A stretch of DNA of 64,000 nt, from the NCBI GenBank assembly GCA_038503065.1, contig JBCAMK010000001.1, forward strand, positions 2,232,001 to 2,296,000. Reading direction: 5' to 3'. Made by a program: the position numbers and the translations under genes. The stretch is from Paragyromitra xinjiangensis (taxonomy: Eukaryota; Ascomycota; Pezizomycetes; Pezizales; Discinaceae). Shown here in pieces: positions 10,936-22,287 of this stretch. Position 1 is the stretch's first letter. Each line of letters begins with the position of its first letter. Under the pieces are notes generated by a model, which was not told the origin of the DNA, did no database searches, and saw only the letters and a program-made list of their open reading frames with translations.

Positions 10936-12674
10936 ATGCCGTCTTACCTTGATAACCTGAGGGTTACTTTGCGACCACTCCTCTTTGCTGTTCTCGCCGG
11001 ATCACAAATTCTCGATGTTTTCAATGTCACAGGCGTTACCTTTGCCTTACCTAGTATAGCACAGAAATACAACATCTCAGAGGCCGAAGCCAGTTGGGTC
11101 TTGTCTGCGTATTCCCTCACATTCGGATCATTCTTGCTTATTGCGGGGCGTTTAGGTTAGACTCCCTGTATGCCTAAAGCTAGCGATTTCGCGTATAACT
11201 GATCTCATATGCTTTTTTTTGAAGGCGATGTAATTGGACATCATCGTGTTTATTCCATTGGACTCCTGCTATTTGCCGTTTGTTCCGGGATATGTGCCGG
11301 AATCGATAATGTTATTGGCCTATACGTTGTCCGGGCACTACAAGGAATATTTGCTGCATGCACCATTCCTACATCATACGCTCTTGTGGCTACTACTTAC
11401 CAAGGCAAGAGCCAAAAGATGGCAGTTAGTGCACTAGGAGCATGTCAAGCAATCGGTGCTGTTGTAGGGACCATAGGTTTGTTTCCTACGGCTGTCAAAC
11501 GATAATACGGAGTAACTTAACTAAGAACTCCTCAGTTGGCGGTGCTTTTGCAACGACATCGATTGGCTATCGTGGACTTTTCTGGCTGTCATTCGGCCTA
11601 GCGATGACCTTCGCGGCTTTATCATTCTTGCTTGTCACGCCTACACCTACGAACACCGCTACTCTTAAAAAGCTCGACTACCCTGGCGCATTCTTTATTA
11701 CTGCAGGCGCACTTCTCCTTGTTTTCGGGTTCACTGAAGCAGTACAAGGCTGGTCCCAAGCCAAAGTCATTGCCCCTATCGTGCTGGGGGTCGTCATTAT
11801 TGCCTTCTTTATCTTCTGGGAGGAGTTTGTCCTAGAGAGATACCTCGACCTAGAACCGCTTATTCCGCGAAAGGTCTGGTCGTTCCCGAATTTCAGTCCG
11901 ATTGTCCCGGTTACTGGCCTCACCTATGCGACATTCTTTATCGTCTTGCTGAATGGAAGCCAATTTCTTATCAGGGTTCAAGGAGTAGGTTCTACAGGAT
12001 ATATATATCCACTTTTTTAGTAAACATGAGCACTGACGTCTCAACAGAAGTCATATTTGATCGCCGCAATCGAGTTCCTGCCTACCAGTATTGTATCTAT
12101 AATTGTAATGATGATAATGGGGGCACTGTATGGCAAGCTTCCCCCGAAATGGGTTATTGCTGCAGGTGAAGTGCTGGTAATCGTCGGAGAGATCCTGTTT
12201 TCACGGAACGAAATCCACACCAATTTTTGGCGGTACACCTTCTCAGGCCAAGTTGTTATGGTTATTGGTCTCTCAGGATTCTTCGTTAATTACCTCAACA
12301 TTGCTGTTTGTCTCCCCCATTTTCTCTTTAAAGTTAGAACCATTTTTACTGATCGTCCACAGATTTCCAGCGCTCCCAATGAAATGCAAGGCCTCATCGC
12401 CGGTATCCTACAAACAATGGGACAGCTAGGTACAGCCCTAGCTTTCGCCATCGCTAGCTCTGAGATTCACGGAGAAACGCCAGAGGAGCTTCTAGGAGGA
12501 TATAGAAATTCCTTTTACACAGCTGCTGCTTTCGCTGGCGCGGCATTGATAATTACGGTTGTTTTTGTCAAGAACGATGCTGGTAAATCAGAACCAGAAC
12601 CAGAAGTTAAGGATATTGATGTGGAGAGTTCAAGCGCTAGTACAGTTGTGGTGAATGAAAAGCCCTCAGAATAG
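10936..12674 (+). CDS. MFS transporter, DHA2-like (14-helix) drug:H+ antiporter type
   Basis: Five exons: 10936-11155, 11225-11476, 11536-11984, 12048-12305 and 12363-12674, giving 496 residues. Introns are 69, 59, 63 and 57 bp. The N-terminus has the family pattern ALPSIAQKYNISEAEASWV followed by AYSLTFGSFLL. Motif A, GRLGDVIGHHRV, is assembled across intron 1. The segment RALQGIFAACTIPTSYAL matches motif B (R at the start of the fourth helix), and GACQAIGAVVGTIGG matches motif C of drug antiporters. Hydrophobic segments continue to the C-terminus, consistent with 14 helices, ending in a charged cytosolic tail rich in Glu and Ser. It should export a small molecule across the plasma membrane by proton antiport; the substrate is unknown. 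The closest yeast type is probably the ATR1 group, judged by memory of the family. It is divergent from the zinc-cluster regulator at 8577-10278, so probably its target. Intron 4 is stopless and a multiple of three. Confidence 0.88.
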
Positions 12675-15600
12675 ATAGAGGAAATAATTTCTAGGGGATA
12701 GGTTAGATACATGGGTTTTCTTTTGTTTGGAGGGATTAAGATGATAGATTTAAGGACAGTTTCTTTACGATTAGCAGAACGGAGTCTTTTTTCATTAGGT
12801 GGACAGACTGTTTTAGTTTAGCTTCTCTCCTTTTTTTTCCTTCTCTCTCTTTCGCTGTCTATTTCAACCTTTCACTGATAGTTTTAATTTATTTTGTTCT
12901 ATCTTTCGATTCATTTATGTATACGGCTTCTCCAACGCTAACGCATGACTAGCACATGTACTCTAGATCTTAACACTTTTATTCTTTCGTGTTTTAAAAC
13001 CTAAAACTTGATATCGCTCATCTTTGCTAATATTACTTTTTTCGGTATATGCAATATCAATTCCATATCATACAAGTAAATCTTCAAGAGTAGCTGTGTA
13101 AGCAACTTTACTGATAAGATTTATTAGGGCTGGTGATACTGCTCGATTAAACGGCGTTCTACTATAAGCGGACCAGCCTCTTTATGTTGAGCAAGTAGAA
13201 ATTAAAGCCACTAACGCACGGACTTTCGCACTCGTCATCAAAATAGTCTTAGGTGCTCTCTGCTAGTTTATGGCACGGTCTCTGCGGAAGACTATTCGGA
13301 CTGAAGCTAAGGAGGCTGGCAGAAGGTAACTCTAACAGTGGGGAGGCCGTAGTATGGAGACTATTACCAGCCTGAAGTGCGTGTGTAGGGAGGCTCTCAC
13401 TTGCCTTCGGTTCTTTCATTCGAACGTCCATGTATGTGTTCTGACCCGTTTGTCATAAATGCTGGTTTACAGACTGGCCAAGCTACTTTGGAAATGGGTT
13501 GGCCTATTCAAAAACGGTATCACTTTACAAATCAATTAGTCCCTCTACAAATTGAAACCAAAAGATGACCGATATTCAAAAATTTCATCAAGGTAAAAAT
13601 TCTCTTCTCCTCCAACCACCACCTCGATCCTGCAGCTGGGCCACTCACGATTAATGTGTACCTATATGATGGCCTATAATGCAACCGGGGTCTGAGCGTG
13701 ATTAGGTGCTTTCTATGAGTTAGGCCCTTCAGGGCACTCTGTGGGCAGCTTAATGTGGTTTGAGGATTTTTTTACTTTTTTGGGCTCAGATATCGTCAGC
13801 TGAGACATCATTTTCTTCCTTTTCCGGAAATTCCTATACAAAATCAATGATCTCAATTAACATCATAATGAAAACATAGTCAAAAAACGAACTGCAACCG
13901 ACCATTTACAAAGAATCTATAGGTGATCATATGGTCGCTTACCAAAGGGTTTTGTCTGTATATATTTATTTTTATAACTTTTTAAAGATTCGGTACACGT
14001 TAATCGCTTCGTCCACCATATATCGAGCGAATTTCAATAGATTATACTGCGGTTCAGTAGAGCAAAGTACGACTGTGCTTGTGTGTTGAAAGAGTTTCCA
14101 AGCTCGCTTACAGGTAGTGTATGCTTTGAATATCGACCATTCTTAGCTTCACTATGTGGATGGGCTAGCCGATGTTCGAAGTGATCTCGTTTGTAAGTAT
14201 ACCAACCGGTTGGTAAACGAGTCATAATGGAAAACGGGCCGTGACGTACACGTATGTACTTAGCATATAGAATGCCTTGGCGAAGCGGAGGAAACAAGTG
14301 AAATACATGTACCCTTGAGATTAACATATATGCTAGGAGCGCGACTTTTTGATGGGTTCTCCATCTGGCGCCTGTCAGTTGGTCCGCCTAAGTTTACATG
14401 TTCGTTCTCGCTCTTTGCGCCTGGTTCTCTAGGTTTTCGAGTATATCGTGGCAGGGCCCTGTAGGGTATATGTAACGAAACTTTGGAGAGATTTGGAGAG
14501 AAGTGCGAGAGCGGCCGCGAGGAGTGCCTACTGAAGAGTGCTTGATGAAATCATCATCATCAGCTTTCTGGAGGGTGATGGCTTCGGGAAATGTGTTGCA
14601 CAGTGCGGCCGAGTGATAATGTATGATTAAGCTCGAAGCTACCGGCGCGAGTCGCAAGGGGTCTCTTCTCGGTGCATGTATATACTATTGGGGCTTTGGT
14701 GCCTTTTTTAGGTCTCGCCATGCGATATGCAAACTAGGGAGGCTCCTGGAATATTGGGGTAGTAATTACATCCCACCAATGAGCGAGCGAAACTGGCGCC
14801 ATCACTTCCATCTCCTACCTTAAATTCTGACCCTGGACACCTCTCTTGATGTATCAATTTTTGCCGACGTGATGGTTGATGGGAACCGGGGTCGGCTCTG
14901 CGCGCGGCTCAGGATCCTTCCATTCCTCTCCTGCATACAGCGACCGCAGCTCTAAGCTAGACCTCCACCAAGCCACACCAAATAGAAGACATCGCGGTAC
15001 TAGTTTTTCGCGTAGAGCTAGATGGTTGGTATGGTTTCTCTAGTCTCAGCGGCTGCTATGGCAAGGCTGCATGCGTATAAGCCTACAGTACAATTGGGCA
15101 CGAGACTTATAGGCGGAGGTATTATTGAGACTAACTATCTGAAACCCTGGATGTGGCGACTGGTTCGCTCTTTTAGCTCAATTGCGACTGGTCTCTCAGC
15201 TAATCTTTGGTCTGGTTTGCTCCATTATGGTGTGTCTGGTCCGGTTACTGCTTGCGCAAAAGTGTAGCTTCCCCGCCTCTCACCGACGCTTGGATCTAGG
15301 ATTTTTTCTCTCCATAAATTTACCTGTCTATATGCTCATTTATTGGCTAAACTCTTTGTTTCTGACTTGTGATGTGCTTAGTTCGTTTGTGTCATTTCGG
15401 CGCGGCACGTGTCGGGAGATAGATTCCCTGTTCTCTTGCCTACGCCAGAGCCATTTCGTTGCAGTCGTGAAGCCCCGGGGACTTGGTGTTCGGTGATAGA
15501 ATCGCTCTTGTTTTCCATCTGCCTAGGGTGTCATTGGATTACGAGCAGCAGATTTCGTCTAAGATCTTTGGCCTACTTATCTATTGATTTAAGCTCGTAG

Positions 15601-17224
15601 ATGCTCTAAAAGTAGCACTTTACAAGAACACATCCCACCCCTTGGGATCCCTTGAGAAATAACAGCAACGCGATCTTTGGTTAGAATTTGGTAAGTATTA
15701 CAGCTGAAGACTGGAATGCTATTCGCCTCCGAACGCAAATTATACAACATCAATTGGTGGTATCTGAATACCTGTAGCACCTTGGGCTGGACTTTAGATT
15801 GAGATGAAGCTGTTTCTGTGTGAATTACTTTTTCGTCCCTTAGTGGGCAGTCCCCTGGAAAGGAACGAGCGCGGTGGTGTACAAAAACAAGGGGTACAAG
15901 ATACTCTATTTTGGCACCCACCCCCATAGACCCCACTTGATCCACGTCGTCTTCTATTCGATCGAAGTAATATGCTATAGGTAGGCCAAATGAGAGGTAT
16001 CCGGAATTAGCTGCAAAGTTTTATGTCGTCATAGCAGGCTTGAGACTTAGGTGAAGGGGCTGTTCAGCTATTTCCCAGTGATCCTCCCCCTTGTTTCCAA
16101 TCTGTTGCCTTGGGGGATCAATTACCGTAACGGATACAATCTACGAAACCCTTACCAGGGATTTGCTATTCATTATCTTATTCTAGGGCTTTTGCTTATA
16201 GCTGTATGTCGTCAGTTCGGTGGGATATTGTTTCGAAGTGTATTGGGCGACAGCCCATTTCAGAAAAAAATTTAAAGCAGCAATTTACCGATCCTCAAGC
16301 TAGCTAGATGACCACAGGTGAAAATCTTTGGTCGCGACTACTCTCTACCTAGGAAAACTAGCGGGAGTGTCAGGTTCGCCGCCGCGACCATCATTCTTTG
16401 GGTATTATTTTTTTTGAAATTAATTGGTGATTTTCTGATACACTCTAATGCAACTTGTAATCCTGTCACTAGCTGCCTAGGCCACTTCAGCCAACGAAGC
16501 TCTGTGTATAGACCACATCGCTAATTGATAATCATTTTGCAATAGATAAGCAAAGAGTAGGACAAGAAAAAGAACAATGCATTAAGGAAATAAAGTATCT
16601 CTGATGCTGTGGCAGCCTTGCGGTTTTGCGTAATATCCAAATCTTATGCTTAATACTAGTGACGCTCTTCAGCTTTCAAAATATACCTATGGTGCATAGA
16701 CATGCGCTGTCGCCTTCGGATTTCTCAAAGAAGTTGCCGCTTAGCCGCCTGAGCGGTTCTTGACGCATGGGATGTTTTGGATTGGCGATGTTTTTGTTAC
16801 ACAACAACTCTACCTGGTCTCATTCCCTTGATAGGTGGTAGCGGGGATGAGCTTAATATAACTCTACACGCGCTCGCTTCGGGGCCCGAAACGCTAGAAC
16901 GCTAGATGCGCTACTGTGCGGGTCGAGCCGTGGGGCAAGGGCTTGTGCGGGTCACAGCCGAAAGCTTTAGCTACTCCTCAATAATTGCACGCGGACTATC
17001 GATATGTTGGCGCGATAGACTCGCTTTAAAAGACAGAGTCTTGCGCCACCAAACTTAACCCATCAGTCAACTTTTCATACGCAAACCCCAAGTCTGTTCA
17101 GTGTTCAGAATATTAGGGGATTAACAAACAAGCATATATTTCACGAATTTTTTTCCGGTCGTAACTATCATTTCCACTTATTTCTCAAGTTTTCATTCTT
17201 AGCTTTTACCAATAATCAATCGAA
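12675..17224. other. 4.5-kb region without a recognisable gene
   Basis: The first part holds the MFS 3' UTR, with several T-rich stretches near 12820-12900. The rest is AT-rich with short open frames and no family resemblance. From about 16860 to 17050 the sequence becomes GC-richer, probably the promoter of the dynamin gene. Confidence 0.4.
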
Positions 17225-20200
17225 ATGGCGGCATCCACTCCAGCCTCGCCAGATACTAGCACCTGTAAGTTTTGACACTCTCCTTCTACTAATATCTATG
17301 TCTAGATTCTCACAAAGTTGGAATTCAGTCTATGCCGCACAAACCAAACCTACCGTCACCATTAATTCTGCAGTACCAGGAAGTAAATCCACGTCCCTTA
17401 GCCCAATTGCAACCCTCGATTCTCTTCAGTCCATCGAGCAACTTCATCTCCTTAATGAAATCGACAAGCTTCGTGCTCACGGCGTCAATGACTTCGTATC
17501 TCTTCCTCAAATCGTCGTTTGCGGGGATCAATCCTCTGGAAAATCCTTCGTCCTCGAAGCAATCACAGAAATCCCCTTCCCTCGCAAAGACAGTCTTTGC
17601 ACCCGCTTCGCGACACAGATTGTCCTTCGTCGTGGGGCAAAGACGAGAGTTCTTGTCAAGATTCTACCAGACAGTAAACGGCCCGAGAATGAACGGAAGA
17701 AGCTAGCAGAGTTTACCGGGTCCCTCGAAGACTTTGGGGATCTCCCATCGTTAATTGAGCGTGCACAGGAGGCCATGGGGATAACTTCCGGAAGCGGCGC
17801 TTTCAGCAAGGACGTGTTGAGTATTGAGATCTCTGGTCCTGGGAGACCTCAACTCACTGTTGTCGACCTTCCTGGCCTAACCCACACAGAAAACAAATCC
17901 CAAAGCCGAAGAGACGTCGAGTTAGTCTCTGAGCTAGTACAAAAATATATGACTGACCCCCGCACTATCGTCCTCGCCATTGTCACTGCAAAAAATGATT
18001 ATGCGAATCAAATAGTTCTCACGCGTGCAAAAGAGGTCGACCCAGACGGTGTCCGTACCCTTGGGATCATCACCAAACCCGACACCCTCCCGGAAGGCTC
18101 TGATAGTGAGCATGACTTCTTCTCACTAGCTAAGAACGAGGATATCTTCTTTAAGCTCGGCTGGCATGTCCTTCGCAATAGAACCTATGAGGAGCGGAAC
18201 TCAACTTTCGAGGATCGAAATTACACAGAGACAGCGTTCTTCGAGAAAGGTGTTTGGAGAGAGCTACCACGCGAATACGTTGGTATCTCGGCGCTACGCA
18301 CTCGGCTGAGTGCCCTACTCCTCAACAGGATTAAAAAGGAGTTGCCAAGAGTATACAAGGAAATCGGAGAGGGACTTAAGGACTGTGAGAATAAGCTTTC
18401 TAAGCTAGGTCAGGGCCGGTCAACGGTCGATGAGCAGAGAGTCTTCTTGTCACAAATCAGCGAAGACTTCGTGCGCCTATGTAAAGCATCAACCGACGGC
18501 ATATACGAAGACAAATTCTTTGGTGATGCTATGTCTAACGAAGGAATGCTAAAACGTCTCCGTTCCGTAATCCAAAATCTCAATAGTATATTTGCTGAAA
18601 ACATACGGCAAAGGGGCCACAGCAAATCGATTATTGACAACTCCCTTTCGGCCTATGATGACCCATTCTCCCCCTCCGATTCAAAGGAGAACCTTCCCCA
18701 GGAAATCACCCGTAAAGCAGCAATTCAGTGGGTCAAGCCCCTCCTACTCCGGTCCCGCGGTCGAGAGCTCCCAGGGACCTATAATCCCCTCCTTATCGGT
18801 GAGGTTTTCTGGGAACAATCTAGGCCCTGGGAGGCCATCGCACATGACCACCTCGAGATAGTTTTTGAGCTCTGTCGGGAGTTTCTACGACTACTTCTTC
18901 AGGAAACAGTCCCAGGAGATGTGTTCGGTTCCCTATTTACTTACTGGATTGACGACAAATTGCGAGAGAGGTTTGATAAAGCTGATAGTGAGCTGAAGAG
19001 CTTACTCGCGGACAGAAGACGACATGCCATTACTTATAACCACTATTGTACGGACAGTATCCAGCGCACTCGGGCTCACCGAATGGAGGAGCGTTATATC
19101 GATGCGATAAAGTCTATTACAAATTGGGACCCAAATGTAAAGGGCCCTATCTCAATAGACCCCGCGGAGCTACTAAGAGCCCTTTCATCGCCGACTCAAG
19201 ATAATCTGGACGACTACGCATGCGAAGAGGTCCTTGACGGCATGTCTGCGTTCTATCAAGTTGCTTCTAAAGTATTCATCGATAACGTCGCTATCCAGGT
19301 CGTTGAGCGCCAGGTTATTGGTGGACTGTGGGAAATATTCTCACCGAGTTCAGTGGTGACCATGACAACAGAGATGATCTCTGATATTGCAGAGGAATCG
19401 GTGGAAGATCGGCAGCTAAGGGAGCGACTGGAGGCGAAACAAAAGAGTTTGAAGATGGGGATGGAAGTATGTAGGGGCGCTTTGAAAGGGATCAAGCCTG
19501 GTATGTATTTTACCTGTCTTCAGCTTCGTGAGTCGGGCGCGGAGATACTAACCTCTGAGAACTCTAGAACCCACCACACGAACACTCCCCAAGAGTGCTC
19601 GCAAAAACTCTTCGGCACCCCCTTATTCCTCTACCACTAGTTTCAAAAACCTTAGTTCCCTTCTTGCGAACGCAAACATTGGGGAGAGGAAGGGACCCAT
19701 AGGTCCCAAGAAAACCAAAATCCGCAGCACTCCTAAGAAGTCATCAACTACGCCTGCGGCTCCAGAACTCTTCGCCCCAATGAACAGAGACACAAGAGCG
19801 GGAGGTGTGTTTGGATCTGAAAGTGGAGGGTTTCCTGACTCTCCGTTTGGAGCACCAGCCGCAGCCGAACCAGCCCCTCCATATAGGTCACCGTCTCCAG
19901 TCGGAGGAGGAGGAGGAGGAGGAGGGCTCTTTAAAGTCGGTGGTTGGGGAGCCGGTACAGCTGTAGGTACAGGGGGAACAGCAGCAGGAACAAATGCCAA
20001 TTATGGTGTTTTTAAGCCGAAACCTGGGCGCACCGGGAATCCAAGTACGTGGCCTAATAAATAGTTATTTTGTATGTTTCTTTCTTATCGTCTAGTCTAA
20101 CGAGTCGTGCTGACAAGATCAATAGGTTTTATCCGGTCAAAACATCCTTTGGTTACGATGAAAGAGGGCAACGAGACCGTTCATTGCCACAGCATCAGTT

Positions 20201-20280
20201 ACTTGCCGGGATATCAGAGACTTTCATTTGAAGAGGTGCGGTTGCAGGAATATGCGCAGGGTAAGAGATGGGGGGCTTAA
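17225..20280 (+). CDS. Dynamin-like GTPase with FG/Gly-rich, Nup98-like C-terminal tail
   Basis: Preferred model: exons 17225-17264, 17329-19500, 19568-20044 and 20126-20280, 947 residues. The dynamin GTPase motifs are clear (positions approximate): P-loop GDQSSGKS (79-86), switch I threonine in CTRFATQ (103-110), DLPGL (193-197) and TKPD (262-265). A stalk follows to about residue 735. It should be a membrane-remodelling or Mx/Vps1-type GTPase; no PH or proline-rich domain is seen. After intron 3 the protein continues as a basic, Ser/Thr-rich linker, then a Gly-rich tail with FG and LF/VF motifs and a run of eight glycines. It ends in YLPGYQRLSFEEVRLQEYAQ, which resembles the SxEELRxxDY motif after FG repeats in Nup98-type nucleoporins. 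The start is uncertain. ATG 17225 has the better context and needs intron 17265-17328, while ATG 17298 gives an unspliced N-terminus three residues shorter. Exon-intron phase agrees for all tail exons. Confidence 0.85.
19906..19926 (+). repeat. GGA microsatellite inside the dynamin tail
   Basis: About seven GGA units encode a run of eight glycines in the C-terminal tail of the dynamin-like protein. Length variation here would stay in frame. Confidence 0.8.
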
Positions 20281-20792
20281 CTCCTATTGGGGCTTCTGGG
20301 TCAGGTGTTACAGGTTATAGTCGGAGTTTGAAATTTATAGATTACATTTATTACACAAGTTCTGTAGCTATATCGAAATCAAGATACTTTAACACAAGAC
20401 ATGAACGCCTTGCAGGAAAAAGTGACCAAAAGACAAAAAACCACGAGTAAGCAGAAGCACATATATTGATGAACGCAGCCCCCGTAAGGCTGAAGTCTGC
20501 GGTAGAGTTTCGATAAGGACAGGGTTCTAGGGCCCGAGGAAGCTTATGATTCATTTTACGCCTAGGCGCTCGAATGCCGTTTACTGAATTTCACGAGTGA
20601 TTTCTTATGAGTATTAGGGTGCTTGGCGCGCATCACGCTTAAGCAAGGCTACGCGCACTAACCGCTACATTGAGCTTCTATCTCAAATTCCCACCAAAAA
20701 CAACCTTTTAAGAGACCTAAATCTCTCCAATTCAGATTCAAGTGTTGGCTAACACCCTCTGCTTCCTACGCAGTATTCGGCTCCTTTACACA
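20281..20792. other. Intergenic, dynamin to TMEM223-like gene
   Basis: No gene seen. It should contain the 3' UTR of the dynamin gene and the promoter of the next gene. Confidence 0.4.
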
Positions 20793-21768
20793 ATGACGCC
20801 TACAGCCTGCGCGCGCTTTCTCCTTCCTCGAAACCCCCCGCTACTGCCCCTCCTCGCACGCCTACCCATTCATAGCCCCACATCGAGCGTACTTCGCCTG
20901 CAATTCCAGCAGCTACGATATGCTAGCAAAAAGGCCGTTAGGGCAGTGCCAAAAAAGAAAACCCCACCACCAGTGACAGCGATTAAGACTCCCCCGCCGC
21001 CCCAGCAGCCATTAAAATATCTTTCGCTTTCTGAGTCGCTTGGGAATTCCGGAAAGGAGAAAATTATTCTCTACGCATGTAACAATGGTCTTTTCATCTT
21101 TGGATGTTATGGATTGGTTACTGGGATGGTCGCGTGGAGTGTGTATGAATGGAACATGAATATCACAAACAAAAGGCCGGGGACCCCGAAGTGGATCGTG
21201 GGTACCACTTATGTGAGCATAACAGTTATGATGCTGTTGGCCGGGCTAGTGGCCTATTATCCTACAAGGTATACACTCATTGGTTATTACTTAGCATATT
21301 TGTGTGCAGACGATTGGAGTGGGGGAGAGGGGGGTAGAGTGCTGACAGCTCCTGATGGAAATTAGGATCGTTCAGATAATCCACGCATATCCCATTCGTG
21401 GCACTGCCAATAGCCCCCCGAGAATCTCAATAACGCTGCACAAGCGCCCCATCTTGCCTACCCTCCCCATGAGAAAGATTCATGTCCCTTCCCCAAAATT
21501 GATTACGCTGTTAGAACCCTTACAACCTCTCCACGCACCTAAACCAGGCCCCCAACATGAAATGAAGGATACAAGAAGTATAGTGACGAAGGTGAGGCAT
21601 AGCATTACTGGTGCGCCGTTCAAAGTGTTTGATTTCATGAGGAGAGCGTTGAGTACAGGAGGGTTTGTGACCATGAAGGTAGAGGGTGAGGGGAGATTTA
21701 GGCTTAGTAAAGATGGATGGGTATGGGAGAGAAGGGGGTTGGACAAATTGTTCAAGGCCTGCGGGTGA
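20793..21768 (+). CDS. Mitochondrial two-helix membrane protein, TMEM223-like
   Basis: Two exons, 20793-21268 and 21366-21768, 292 residues; the intron is 97 bp with a GTATAC donor and a GCTGAC branch site. The ATG at 20793 is chosen because the frame upstream offers only a GTG at 20742. The N-terminus is rich in Arg, Leu, Ala and Pro without acidic residues (MTPTACARFLLPRN..), ending in RYASKK, as expected of a mitochondrial presequence. Two transmembrane segments follow: LFIFGCYGLVTGMVAWSVY (about residues 95-115) and VSITVMMLLAGLVAYY (about 137-157). The region after the second helix (RIVQIIHAY..ISITLHKRP..) and a C-terminal block VTMKVEGEGRFRLSKDGW..LDKLF fit the layout of TMEM223, an inner-membrane protein linked to cytochrome oxidase biogenesis in animals. 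The match is from memory of the family pattern. A fungus-specific inner-membrane protein is the alternative. Confidence 0.7.
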
Positions 21769-22287
21769 TCTTCCCGGGAAACACAGGAGGAATGAGGGAA
21801 TGTAGATATTTGTATAGAAAAATGAAAGTTTCGGGTTTGAGATATCACTCGCCCGGAACTCAAACTTGGAGAAGCATAGGCCGGTATACCGAGTGACCCA
21901 AGTTTTGACACCTTTCGGCATACCAAATACCTCCCAGAAAATCTCCTAGTACAGTCGGATGGTGCAAAGCGACCATTAGCGAAGCGACATGAGTTGATAC
22001 TGATTACTTTTCTGTAAATGTATTCCACCGCAAAGACCTTCAACTCGTACTTGGGACATATCCTAAATGGCACTTTTTTTTTTGTTGGTGAGATGCGGGA
22101 TTTCACCCTGGTCCGACATCGCTCCCGAGTGAGGTGCAAATCGATTGGACGATTGACGGCGCGGAACCCAAAAAGTTCAATCTCGACCTAAACTCAACCT
22201 CGTCCCAACAACCTCCACCACCTCACTCTCCATCTTCTTTGACAGCTCCATCATACCAGCTCAATTCCTCTCGGCGACACTTTCTCC
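21769..22287. other. Intergenic, TMEM223-like to PDX1
   Basis: No gene seen. Pyrimidine-rich sequence between about 22190 and 22285 just before the next ATG looks like a fungal promoter/leader. A frame on the minus strand across 21480-22139 is the shadow of the upstream gene plus intergenic sequence. Confidence 0.4.

Noticed and set aside
21480..22139. 219-codon minus-strand frame
   Set aside because: Overlaps the second exon of the TMEM223-like gene on the other strand; a shadow frame.
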